Shown here: in pieces, positions 31,360-42,002 of the stretch
Layout: each line of letters begins with the position of its first letter
Position numbering within the stretch: the stretch's first letter is position 1
From: Adiantum capillus-veneris
Lineage: Eukaryota > Streptophyta > Polypodiopsida > Polypodiales > Pteridaceae
Length of the DNA: 60,000 nucleotides
Direction: 5' to 3'
NCBI GenBank assembly: GCA_014529385.2
Contig: CM043962.1
Coordinates: forward strand, 52,411,905-52,471,904
The notes under the pieces: generated by a model
Database searches by the model: none
What the model was told of the DNA's origin: nothing
What the model saw: the letters and a program-made list of their open reading frames with translations, nothing else
Translations under genes and position numbers: made by a program

Positions 31360-32715
31360 TGTCACCAGGAGGTGTATTTTTACTGTTGCCTTCCGTAAAT
31401 AAGTATTAGATATATTTATTTTATTTTTACTTGTTTGTCCCGGAAGCCTTGAAATGGTGCAAGTGGACATTGCATGACAAGTGTGAAACGGCTGCAGCCA
31501 TATGGGTTTCTCACATCGGGGATCTAGGTCGGTTAGACAGGGACTACCCGGGCCAGTTAGCACTGAATTCTGATGAGTATGGAAGCTCGTGTGCGCCAAA
31601 CTGGAATTTGGGCCACTCGTCAAGTCACTGCAACTTTATAAGTTGAAAGGGGCCAGTAAATTAACCCACATTGTAGATGTTGGTCAAATGGTAGTTTTCA
31701 ATGATGGTCAGGAGACCGATAATTGTAATAAAAAATCATAGCGAGCAAGTCTTGCAAGAGAGGATAGAGACGAAAAGGTGGGGGGTAGGGTGGTAGAACA
31801 AACACAGTGTCAGCCTGGGCGACGTGTCAGCCTGTGAGCGATTCTGCCACTCTGGGAGGCAAAAACGAGCTGCATATCAACAAAGGGGGCGCCATTTTCA
31901 GCCTCAGGTGGATTGTAGCAGGTATAGAAGCTATGGAATGCTTACCTTGCCCTCTATGCACAGTATGGTGACGGGAGTGATGCCCCGCACGCTACATACT
32001 GCGCTCTTTCTCCCCTACGTACAATATGTTATGCCCCACTAGTGGGCTTCTCATTTGACCTATGTACAGCTGTGGGGAAATATGCTTTTGTGCCGAGGCA
32101 AGAGCCTCTTTGCACAGGAACCGGTGTAGCTAGCTACTGCACCAAAGCAGGTACACGAGAGGGTGATAACCTCTCGATTGCGCAGTAAATTCAGCATTGT
32201 ACGCTTGCTGGTTTTACTCTATTTTGGGCTTTTGAGCCCAAAATGTTTCCAGAATGAAGGGGCACTTAGCCCAAGGTGCAGGGAACAGTGCAGGGACAGT
32301 CGTGTGCCCAAATCAGGTCAAAAACAGGGCTGAACCAGAAATTACAGCGACCTGTAATTTACTGTTTTGTGCTCCCGACTGAGGGAATATGTCCGTGGAA
32401 TAGAGGGCCTATCTTAGAAATTGATTCGGATTGATTTCGGTACCGTTATGTTGCCGAAATTTAGCCGAATCTGGAGCGTACTAGCTGGATTCAGGTGTTG
32501 TCTTCCAGGGGCTCTTTTTGTAATTCTCTCTCTCTAAATTAAAGAAATACCGAAAGGGGCGCCAGTCTTTGGGGCCTACAGGGTATCGGTCTCGTGTGCG
32601 CAGTGACATTCTAGTCGCTGGACGCAACTGTGTTCTCTTCCCTTCTTAGTGCTCTGTGTAAAGTTAACAGGTAATTGAAATAGTACCGCCCTATACGTTG
32701 TATAGGCCGGTTATA
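31360..32715 (+). repeat. 3' LTR of gypsy element 2
   Basis: It begins TGTCACCAGGAGGTG and ends GGCCGGTTATA, matching the 5' LTR over about 1.25 kb. The part at about 31721-31815 (AATTGTAATAAAAAATCATAG...) replaces a longer, unrelated part of the 5' LTR. Confidence 0.9.
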
Positions 32716-33200
32716 GCATGCATAGATGTATACGTGCATAAATGTGCATAAACGTGTACACTTGATTATGCACGTGTACGTTATACATGCATACTCACAT
32801 GATTATGCATGTCTGTTTCTGCATGTGTATGCCTACACATGTTTACGCCTATGCACAATGCTTGTTCGTACTATACACATGATTATGCACGTTCAAGTTT
32901 ATGCATGTATAAGTCTATTCCCATGTAGGTTCAAGCATGTGTAGGCATAGCTAGCCTTATGTGTCTATTCATGAGCCAAGGTTTATGCATGTTCACATGA
33001 TTATGCACGTTTATGCACGTGTACGTTTATGCATGCTCACATGATTATGCATGTATATGCTTACACATGTTTACGCCTATGCACATCCATGTTCGTATTG
33101 TACCCATGATTATGCATGCTTACGTCTATGCCCATGTAGGGTCTAGCATGTGTAGGCGTAGGTAGCCTTGTGTGTCTATTCATGAGCCAAGGTTTATGCA
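32716..33200. repeat. Palindrome loop and minisatellite at the inner end of the right arm
   Basis: The first 85 bp have no counterpart in the left arm and form the spacer of the palindrome; they are made of the same CATGCATA/ACGTTTATGCAC units. The rest is the reverse complement of the left-arm minisatellite. Confidence 0.75.
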
Positions 33201-33236
33201 CGTGTAAGGTTTATTCATCGGATTTTTAATTGGTGT

Positions 33237-34064
33237 AGTACAAGGAGCTTGTTTATTTCACCTTGAATCGGAAGATATTCTATTGCAAACTCGCGACATG
33301 TCAGGACCTACGACCAGGCATTGTAGGCATAGTAGACAAGAAGCGTATGGTACGCCACCTCTCTAGAGAGCATGGTCTCGTTGTGGAAATACCCGACCAA
33401 CGCCTTGCTAACAAACATACTACAAGCAGGGATAGTATGGACATAGACTCAGCAAAGCGTGCATTATGTTCTTTCAACCTATCCATTCCACATAACTCCA
33501 AGCTAGCCCATGTCTTCATCGCCGGTTACATGGAGTGCAAGAAAGGGAAGAGAGAAGAACAACCCATCGATGAAGGTAATAGTTGGAATCTTATTCAAGC
33601 TTCTTCTCGCATGTATGATGTGCATTACACATTTCTTTGACAATTATGTTCGGTGGTTATAGTTGACTTGGTCACCCCTCCTCACGCACAAAGACCTGAA
33701 GGTGGGCTACCTATTGTTGAAGATGTGCTTTACGAGGCTGCTGACACGAACCTACCTTTGGAAGAAAACAATCAGCTTGTAGCCGAAGGGGTGGACAACT
33801 GCATTGATGTCGAGGGCGGCAAGGATGTCATTCGCCACCATGTCGTAGCTGGATCTAGCAAGGGCAAGAGGCACCGTAGAAGAAAACAATCAGCTTGTAG
33901 CTGAAGGGGTAGACAACTCCATTGATGTCGAGGACGGCAAGGATGTTATTCGCCACCATGTCGTAGCTGGATCTAGCAAGGGCAAGAGGCACAATAGAAA
34001 AGTACCAAAGAATGATGGTGGGGCTCCCCGACTATCTACAAGATTGAATGCATGTGTCATTTAA
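33237..34064 (+). pseudogene. Second MULE ORF (right arm), zinc-finger-like, with a tandem duplication
   Basis: The first frame (33263-33640) differs from the left-arm copy at only a few residues (for example DSMDIDS versus DSMGIDS) and keeps the C-x4-C and H-x4-H residues. A GGTGTAG splice-acceptor-like site lies just upstream at about 33237. The second frame (33653-33904) is the acidic part (IVEDVLYEAADTN, VEGGKDVIRHH). An approximately 118-bp tandem duplication (33761-33996) then breaks it; beyond that the original C-terminal NRKVPKNDGG is readable in another frame. Near-identity of the first frame in both arms could reflect recent duplication rather than selection. Confidence 0.55.
33761..33996. 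repeat. About 118-bp tandem duplication in the right-arm second ORF
   Basis: Two copies open with GAAGAAAACAATCAGCTTGTAG and end with GCAAGGGCAAGAGGCAC; the period is not a multiple of three. Confidence 0.85.
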
Positions 34065-34167
34065 TGCTTCTTTGTATTAAATCTATGTGGGATTCCTTCC
34101 ATTGTCATGGGCAAAAGACATTTGTTTCCTTTGTTAATTCATGGTGTTGTTTGGAGTATTGTTTGAC

Positions 34168-34173
34168 TCTCTC

Positions 34174-34206
<33 letters not shown>

Positions 34207-34348
34207 ACATCACACATATATAGCTTTCATGAACAAAAGTCTCAACTTACGCATTACTTAAGTATCTCTCTCTCTCTCTCTCTCTCTCTCTAGATCACAC
34301 ATACATAGCTTTCATGAACAAAAGTCTTAACTTACGCGTTACTCAAGC

Positions 34349-34407
<59 letters not shown>

Positions 34408-34449
34408 CACATGCATAGCTCTCGAAAGACACTCCCCAAGCATTACTTG

Positions 34450-34500
<51 letters not shown>
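34168..34500. repeat. Four (CT)n tracts in an approximately 85-bp unit, right arm
   Basis: CT blocks at about 34168-34206, 34265-34292, 34350-34402 and 34452-34500 alternate with ATCACACATAYATAGCTTTCATGAACAAAAGTC...ACTCAAG phrases. The third spacer is diverged. Confidence 0.9.
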
Positions 34501-34503
<3 letters not shown>

Positions 34504-34757
34504 CACACATATATACCTTTAATGAGCAAAAGTCACAGCTTAAGCATTACTCAAGAATGGTATAACTTAAGCATTACTGCAAGAAGGGCACAATGAAACT
34601 CTCAAACATCACAACTTAAGCATTACTGCAATAATGGTACAATGAAACGTTACAAAATATTTGGTGTTGCTGTTTTGGCTTTCTTATCCAATTTAGCTTG
34701 CATGGATACTTTGCGTTGTTTTTCTGGCTTGGAAAAGGGATGCACAGATCTCCCTTG

Positions 34758-37380
34758 CTATCTTTTAGAAGATCTTTTCTCAATAAACGGCTTTCCCCTC
34801 TTTAAGGTATTGCCAAAACCATTCTCCATAGTGGAAAATGCTTCCATGTCATGTTGTGCCTTCACCAAATTCACATGGGCCAATGTGCACCTTAGTCCAT
34901 CGCTTGCTTCCTTAATGAGTGCTTTGTCTCCTCCCACAGTCACTAACAATTCCTCAAAGATTTGCCGAAGTGGTTGAATGGAAGAATCAACGTGTTCGTG
35001 CTCCCTTTCTTCCATAGGTGCGCACACGCTAGTAGGAGGGGACTGCCCACTAGAGAAGGCCTCCATTCTCCCTTTTGGTTGCCTGCCCAATTCCCATTAT
35101 TTGTACATGTCCATGCATTGCTTCAGAAGTGAGGCTTGGGTGTCTCCTCTTATTAGCATGACCTTAATTTGATGCTTGTATATGTTACCTTGTTCAGCCC
35201 ACTTACAAGTGTAACACGCCCATTCACAATCGGCGTTGAATACCGTGTACCCTTGGCCAGGGGACGAAATACTTTCCACCAAAGCCACCCCTTTGGAGGT
35301 ATCCACGAAGGTGACATGCCCATCTGGTATCTGAAGTGCCCGTTGGTAGAAGTTCTCAACATCAATCTCTACGGAATTGTTGCGTCTGAATCCATTGTCC
35401 TTCAATTGTTGAAGGAACCAATAGTGGGGCAAGCAACTAGTGGTGAGCTTGTGTAGGAGCCAAACTACACACCGAGCCACGAGCCTTTTTGTGGAGCCAA
35501 GCAACTTAGACTTTAATTGCCCATGATATGCGTCGATGGAACCATTTGTATCTTGTCCAGCATGAGGAAAATTGCGTGTTGCCCGCACCCACATTTCTGT
35601 CCAAGGAGGGGAAAAAAAAAGGTTAAGAGTCAACGGAATAAGCATAGGGATTCATGAGATATGTGTGATGGCATTGTCTCACCTATCTTGCACTCCCAGT
35701 ATGTCTTAAGGTACATGATGAATTCATTCTCTTGGCTATATTGGTTGTAGAAGGACTCGAGCATCATCTTTGCTTCCTCCTTGGTGACCTCCTCCGTGAT
35801 GGACATGTACACTGCATATTCATAATTGCCCCCAAAGCCCGAAACATCTCTGCTCTTTTTGGCCAATCCTTGACCTTTCTAATAAGATGCTTTAGCCAAC
35901 ATTGTTTGACATGCCACAAACAAAGTAGAATAGGTTGATGGAATACAACTTTGCTTAACAAAACACCCACTTAATTTTGTAAGTTCATGCATCAACGTAG
36001 TCATTCATGACATAAACCATAAAGATCTATACCTTAGAGCAGCTATCTCGTGCTCTGCATCATCAACCATAAATGCTCCAGGCTCCCAAGACTTGTGGTG
36101 GTCAAGCATACAGTTCCTGAAGCATGTCAACCAGGTTCGAGTGCTTTCAAAGGTGGTTGAAGATGTCAGGACCCATGCAATGGGTACACCATTGCGATGG
36201 CTAGTGTAGAGATTGAACTGTAGTAAACATTAGGACATGCTTAAGAAATTTCCATCATGACAAACAAGCACGCGATGCAAGAGAGGAAAACCAAACAACA
36301 CAGGAGACAAGGTATGCTACCTTGTATTTATTGGTGCGAAGGTTGCATCCATTGCAAGGAGATTTGCATTGCCGTGTTTGAAACACATCTCTCTTTGCCA
36401 TGAAGTTTGTATTCCCAACACAAAGTCCAAGTAGTTCTTTTCACCCTGATGTTGGTATACAAAAATATTCCCCTTCTTCTCCATGCACCATCTCCTCACA
36501 CTCTCAGCATCATTGTCATGCCATTGATATTCATCAATGGAGAGATTTTGGTCGATATTAAGGACATCTTTTATGCTCAAAAAATCATCCCTAACCATGG
36601 AATACGTAGGATCCGTAGTTGTTTGTGTGTGCAATGCTTGAATGTGCTTTTCCATAACTTGTTGAGGTAAGAATCCACAAAACAACATGTTTGCAACCCA
36701 AACTTTCTTATGCATAGATATCCAAGGAGAGAACTTTGAGGAATCACCATCATGAGAAGAACTATGGCATACCTCATCATCAACATTCATGTAATAGGGA
36801 TGAATGTACGAAATGACACCCTTATCTGGCTCGTTTATCAATCGCTTAACTTGGAAGTGACACTGACAACCTCGCAAAAGCATGCCTTTATTAAGTGGTG
36901 GGCGCTTCTTCTTTTTGCTATTTGATGCGCCTTGTGAGGATGCTTCATTACCATCTGCATCTATCACACATTTTCGTGTATGAGGTGTTGACGATGATGA
37001 CTTTGGACTAAATGCACACCAAAACCTATCATGAGGAACACAAGATTTCCTAATTGTATTGCAATAACGCATCATAACAAGGTGATTAGAGGTTGATTGA
37101 AGTTGGAAATACACTTAAACTTTTCGCTCAATCCATGTGTCGATAGTGATGGGTTTAAGTTGTTCCGGTGTACGCCTATGGTGCGTGGTAATCTTGAAAG
37201 ACGTTGGAAAATCCTCTGACTTTGCCTCGCCGACTACGAAATCATTCACTCGTGACCACGGAATTTGAGCTTCACGCATTATTCGATATTTGGATTTCTC
37301 GTTGTAAATATGCAACCATTGTAGTGATGTAGAATTAAAGATACCGGGGTTAGTAATTTGTACATTCATCTTGGATCGAG
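34758..37380 (-). pseudogene. MULE transposase, right arm, with core retained but SWIM finger degraded
   Basis: It runs from MNVQITNPGIF (about 37369) through a Cys/His N-terminal region (LLRGCQCHFQV) to the DDE core. First Asp is in LLAMDATFAPINTR (36346-36348). A GT-AG intron follows (about 36319 down to 36220), then GVPIAWVLTSSTTFE and FMVDDAEHEIAAL with the second Asp. KVVFHQPILLCLWHVKQCW is the C-x2-H block. A further exon with TNGSIDAYHGQLKSKLL has Asp where the third acidic residue, usually Glu, is expected. In the SWIM finger two Cys are now Tyr (CYTCKWAEQGNIYKH). The first intron donor is mutated relative to the left arm, and frameshifts remain near 35800. Confidence 0.87.
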
Positions 37381-37653
37381 AGGTTGGGAGTGACAGATTT
37401 GGCACTTCCAAATCACATCAACATCCACATAGTGTGGATGTGGAGGGAGAGAGAGAGAGGGAGACCCAAGGTTGATTAATCCATTTTTGACAACGGGATT
37501 TCTTTCTTGTGTTTGTGTGGGTGTGTGTGTGATAGAGGTATTGGGGGGTGGTGTCAATTTCAATTTTCTGATTTTGGGCATGTTCAATCAATTGTGTGCT
37601 CAATGAAACACTAACACAAGACGTGTGTGTGTGTGTGTGAACTTTTTTTGGGG

Positions 37654-37729
<76 letters not shown>

Positions 37730-37928
37730 AAGTCGCGCTGAGCTATTGTCATTCAATTTTCTTTTTTTTTTTTTGCTTGGACCGCCTTTAAGGTAATTTA
37801 ATAAGGTTGGTTGAGTCCAAAGAGGGAAGGCGGTTGCAGTGGCAAGCACTTTCACGCATGTCACGCTGGAGTTGGTTGCAATCTTGCGTGGACGCCACCT
37901 GGACTCAGAGTCCGATTTCTAGACGAAG

Positions 37929-38070
<142 letters not shown>

Positions 38071-38278
38071 AATGAAAATGAAATGTTATATTAACGTCTT
38101 CAAAAGGCCAAAGTGACCTATGAGACCAGAAAGTTACAATGTGGTGGATCTGATACAAAGTCAGAGTCAAAGTAACAAGATGACAACAATGACAAAAATG
38201 AAATGACAAATGCCACAATAAAATACTATGGAATCCTAAACTACTAGGTGTGAACAGCAGCTAGCTGGGATATCTAGA

Positions 38279-39990
38279 TCACAAGAGATCCAGCATCGAT
38301 CGCTGGCGGATCTCATCAATCTTCTCCATGGTCAGTAGTTTGACCGGGCGTCGTGCATATCGAGCCAAAGTGATCCGAATCCTTTGATGCAGCCTCCGTC
38401 GATGCTGTGTAGTTCTCCGCAGTCGTGGGCGTTTGGATCTTCCAAGCTTAGTCGCTCGGTCGATCAGTGTGCCTCTGGTGTGAGACGACAAGCTCTGTTG
38501 TGGTAGTAACTCCTCCGGGTGTCCAGTGACAGCTCTAAAGAAATCTGTGATCTGTCTCTGGGACTGGCTAGCCTCTCCTCTCATCAGGCTCTCTCTGTGT
38601 CTGCGTAGCTCGAGAAAAAACAAGCCCAAGCATCTCTGATCCTCGTAGTGCATGACTCTGGAGAATGGTCCAAAGCCCTCTCTGAACAAGCAATGGAAGT
38701 GGCCTCGTATCTCGTAGTAGACGGGGCAGTGGCATGTGTAGTGCAACTCTGTCTCAGGCTCGATGTCACAAAGGGGGCATGTCCTGGCCTCTGCTGTATC
38801 TCCTAGTCTCGATCCGCAGCTGGTGTGAAGATGTACGTATCTGGCCGATAGCACATCGTATCCCATGAGACAAGTGGGTGTCCATGTATCTCGGCCTCGT
38901 CACAAAGCCATCAACCGTAAGCTGGAGGAGATGCTCTCTGTAGAAAGCCATCTTTGTGCCTAGCTGCTGTGCTGGCTGTATCCATGTCCTCCTGGTGTCT
39001 AGCTGAGTCAAGTCCTGGCGGATGAGCCTGGTGATCTCGGACTGTGTAAGAGTCAGAGAGGGTGCATCCAGTGAGTACTGGAAGGGAGGCAATCTGTCTA
39101 TGCTGAACCCATGCGCCTGAAACCATGATGTCATCTCCCCATACCAGCATGCTGTATCTCCCTGCATGGCTAACTGTCGAGAGGACTCAAGTGCAAGGCG
39201 AGCATATCTGTCTCTGGGAAGTTCCCACATGCGGTGTATGAAGGAGACCGATCTGGTGAGCGCCTCCACCACTAGTGGGGGGGCAGCTAGCTCTGCTCGA
39301 ACAATAGCATGTGATACTGAGGCCTTGGCTCTAATGAGCCGCGAGATCATAGAGACCAGAGGCTTCTCCATGTCCCCCCATCCATCACTGCGGCCTGTCC
39401 TCCCGTGATGATCTAATGAAGGTCCCCAGATCTCAGCTCCATAAAGTAAGGCAGAAGCCACCAGAGTGTCAAAGAGCCAGAGCTTCGTCCTAGGCTCCTG
39501 AAACTGAACCTGTGAACACATCCTTTCCAATCTACCCAATGCTGCATGGGCTCTGGTCAGTCTAGTCTCTGCTGCCCTCCTCAATGAAAATGTTGGCCCA
39601 CTAAAAACCACTCCGAGGTAAGTGTACGCATCTGTATACTCCACAGTCGCCTGGCCGTATGTGAATGCTGGTGTTGACGTCCTGATCCACTGTGGGGTGG
39701 TATTAAATACCATGACCTTGGTTTTACCAAGGTTGAGGGACAAACCACTTTCTTGAGCAAACCTATTCAAAGCATCCAAGTGACGTTGCATCCCCTCCAG
39801 AGAGTCGGAGATCAACACAATATCATCAGCATATAACAATAATGGAATCCATGTCCCTGCCATCTGTGCACCTCTATCACCATCTCTCTCAGTGTAGTCA
39901 GAAACCTCATCCACATACATACCAAAAGAGTAGGAGAGAGCGGACAACCCTTCTTCACCCCAATAGTGGAGTGAATCGGGGTGGATAGAC
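38279..39990 (-). pseudogene. LINE E: RT palm end, thumb and C-terminal Cys-His region
   Basis: The large frame 38766-40046 carries the RT box LLLYADDIVLISDSLEG, LSLNLGKTKVMVFNTTPQW and YLGVVFSGP, then GAEIWGPSL and the C-terminal IRTSSHQLRIETRR. The next frame (38279-38866) supplies CPLCDIEPETELHYTCHC (zinc-like motif) and a tail with TLIDRATKLGRSKRPRLRR. It is one of the least decayed LINE copies, interrupted by a single frame change near 38800. Confidence 0.88.
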
Positions 39991-40684
39991 CCTCTGAGGT
40001 GCGTACCTGCCCCACTACTGACCTGTATAATGCCATGACCCCCCATATGAGCTCTGTGGGTACTCCCATCTGCTGTAATCTGCGCATCAATCTAGCTCTA
40101 GGCACTGTGTCAAAAGCTTTGCGGAAATCCACAAAGCTACAATAGATCCGTTTCCCCCCGCGATCTACCCTCCTCAATGATGGCTTTGAGTGTCAAGATA
40201 TGGTCAAGAGTAGAAAAACCCCTCCTGAACCCTGCCTGCCCGGCTGCGCGTATCCCCTCCCTCTCTGACCATCTACTCAGCTGTTGCTCAAGAATGGATG
40301 CGTACAACCGTGCCAATGTGTGTCCAATCATGATAGTGCGATAATTCGCAGGTTCCATAGGGTCTCCCGACTTGAGGATAGGTACAATAGTAGATAGGCT
40401 CCAAGTATCAGGCAAGCCCTCACACATGGCACGGTCAAACATCACTGCTAGAAGCTCTGCTAGTAGATCTCTGGCATGTGTGAAATGCTCAGCCACTAAA
40501 CCATCATGATCATAAGCTCTCCCAGTCCTTATCCTGTCAATGGCCTTCCTCACCATCTCTGCGGTGAAAAAAGCACATGTGTGTGGGCATGGATCGGGGG
40601 GGTCGGGAAGGGGGGGCTGCTCAGGAACTGTGTACAAAGATGATGCGTACTGGCCCCAGTCCTCTGTAGAAGTGATGGCGGGGG

Positions 40685-40687
<3 letters not shown>
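39990..40687 (-). pseudogene. LINE E: RT N-terminal blocks
   Basis: The frame starting at the truncation contains AEMVRKAIDRIRTGRAYDHDGLVAEHF, STIVPILKSGDP, NYRTIMIGHTLARLYASILE and QAGFRRGFSTLDHILTLKAI. The next frame carries YCSFVDFRKAFDTVPRARL with catalytic Asp. Two frame changes (about 40140 and 39970) separate the blocks. Confidence 0.87.
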
Positions 40688-40770
<83 letters not shown>

Positions 40771-40807
40771 TTTAACGGAGAGAGAGAGAGAAGAAGAAGA
40801 AGAAGAT
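40687..40807. repeat. (GA)n and (GAA)n microsatellites
   Basis: About 80 bp of GA, a short GATTGTTTTAACG spacer, a second short GA block and then AAGAAGAAGAAG. The following TTTTAACGTCATAGGAAACTAT is also present beside the GAA tract at about 16135-16160. Confidence 0.92.
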
Positions 40808-40847
40808 CGTTTTAACGTCATAGGAAACTATCCCAAGAGAGAGGGGC

Positions 40848-42002
40848 ATGGTGGAGTTTCGAGCCAAGACGCACTGGCCCCAAAGATTGGTGCTCATTAC
40901 GGTATTTGTTTATTGTTGCTCTTCGCAAAGTACAACTCCCGAGGGTCCAACTCTCGTAGAGACTCTGCGTCTAGATGCTCTCTGGAAGAGTGGCCCTCTA
41001 GGCACTTATAAACGTACAAGGGTTGCTCAAAGGCAGGGCCCAAAAGCACTGCACCCAAGAAGAATCGGCACCAAGCTCCACGCAAATCTGCAAAAAGATG
41101 CGAGCGTGAAATACGGAAATCCGTACAGCTTGCCTCGTTACTAGGTCAACGCAAATCATTGAATTTTTGTATAGTTGTGCCACGTTACAATCTTGATTTT
41201 GCTAAGTGGATTTCTCTATCCGACAAGCCTATATAGTGGCTCTCCAAGTGCCAACGTGAAACGCGGAAATCCGTACAGCTTGCCTTGTCATCAGGTCATC
41301 GCAAATCATGGAATTTCTGTATAGTTGTGCCACGTTAGAGTCTTGATTTTGGCAAGTGGATTTTTCTATCCGGCAAGCCTATATAGTGGCTCTCCAAGGA
41401 GGCTGGGGTCCAAAATATTGACTGTTTAGTGGGAAGCAAGCTGTATTTTGACCATAACTCTTGACTAGAGCGTCATTTTTACATGACTCAAAGAAGAGAA
41501 AACGCTCTAAATGTTGCATTCAATCTCTATTTGAAAGGGTTTGGCCCGATTCATAACGATTCAGGAGATACAGTCAAAACAGTGTCCCTACCGCCTACGT
41601 GACGCGAAAGCAAAGGGTGTGTTTTATGCATCTACGTGACTGTAAACACACCGTATGAATATATGAGCGTGGTTAACACGACACACCGTATGCATCTACG
41701 AGCGTGCTTAACATGGAACAAGCACAGAACATCCTCGTACACCTTCGACAAGCCCATACAAGCCTATGTACACAGAAAAGCAGTCGGCGCGATTTACAAA
41801 ATCAGCCTCAGAGATCAAGCCTTTGGTATTTTTGGGTTAGGCCCCTCGGCTGGTGCTCATCAGCTCTTTAAGTTGGTAGGGGTTAGGATTTTAAATCCCT
41901 AACCCCCTTTAGGCCCCTCGACCCATCTTTTGGGTTCAGTTCCTCTTGTCCACTTGGCCATTTCTCTTTCAGCCGGGCATGCCATGCCATCACTTTGTGA
42001 CA
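40848..42002 (-). repeat. Probable solo LTR related to gypsy element 1
   Basis: The left part aligns loosely with the element 1 LTR (GGAGTTTCGAGCC, ACGCACTGGCCCCAAAGATTGG, TACAAGGGTTGCTCAAAGGCAGGGCCC). The right end is CATCACTTTGTGACA, the same LTR start (TGTCACAAAGTGATG on the minus strand). No internal element sequence adjoins either side; a LINE starts immediately at the right. Unequal recombination between LTRs is the usual origin of solo LTRs. Confidence 0.6.
41101..41400. repeat. 150-bp tandem duplication containing a TATA-like box
   Basis: Two copies with a period of 150 bp share GTGAAAYRCGGAAATCCGTACAGCTTGCCT, GTATAGTTGTGCCACGTTA and GCCTATATAGTGGCTCTCCAAG. Each copy contains CTATATAG, which could serve as a TATA box in either orientation. 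Confidence 0.85.

Larger units (their letters stand above)
24566..32715 (+). mobile_element. Ty3/gypsy chromovirus-like LTR retrotransposon (element 2), structurally complete, decayed
   Basis: Two LTRs (1437 and 1356 bp) flank leader, gag, zinc knuckle, protease, RT, RNase H, integrase, chromodomain and a polypurine tract, in gypsy order on the plus strand. Candidate target duplications are GGATG (24561-24565) and GCATG (32716-32720), differing at one base. Coding parts carry five TAG stops, an 11-bp duplication, a deletion and small frameshifts. It shares gag-protease and integrase signatures with element 1. It sits near the symmetry centre of the MULE palindrome. Confidence 0.93.
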
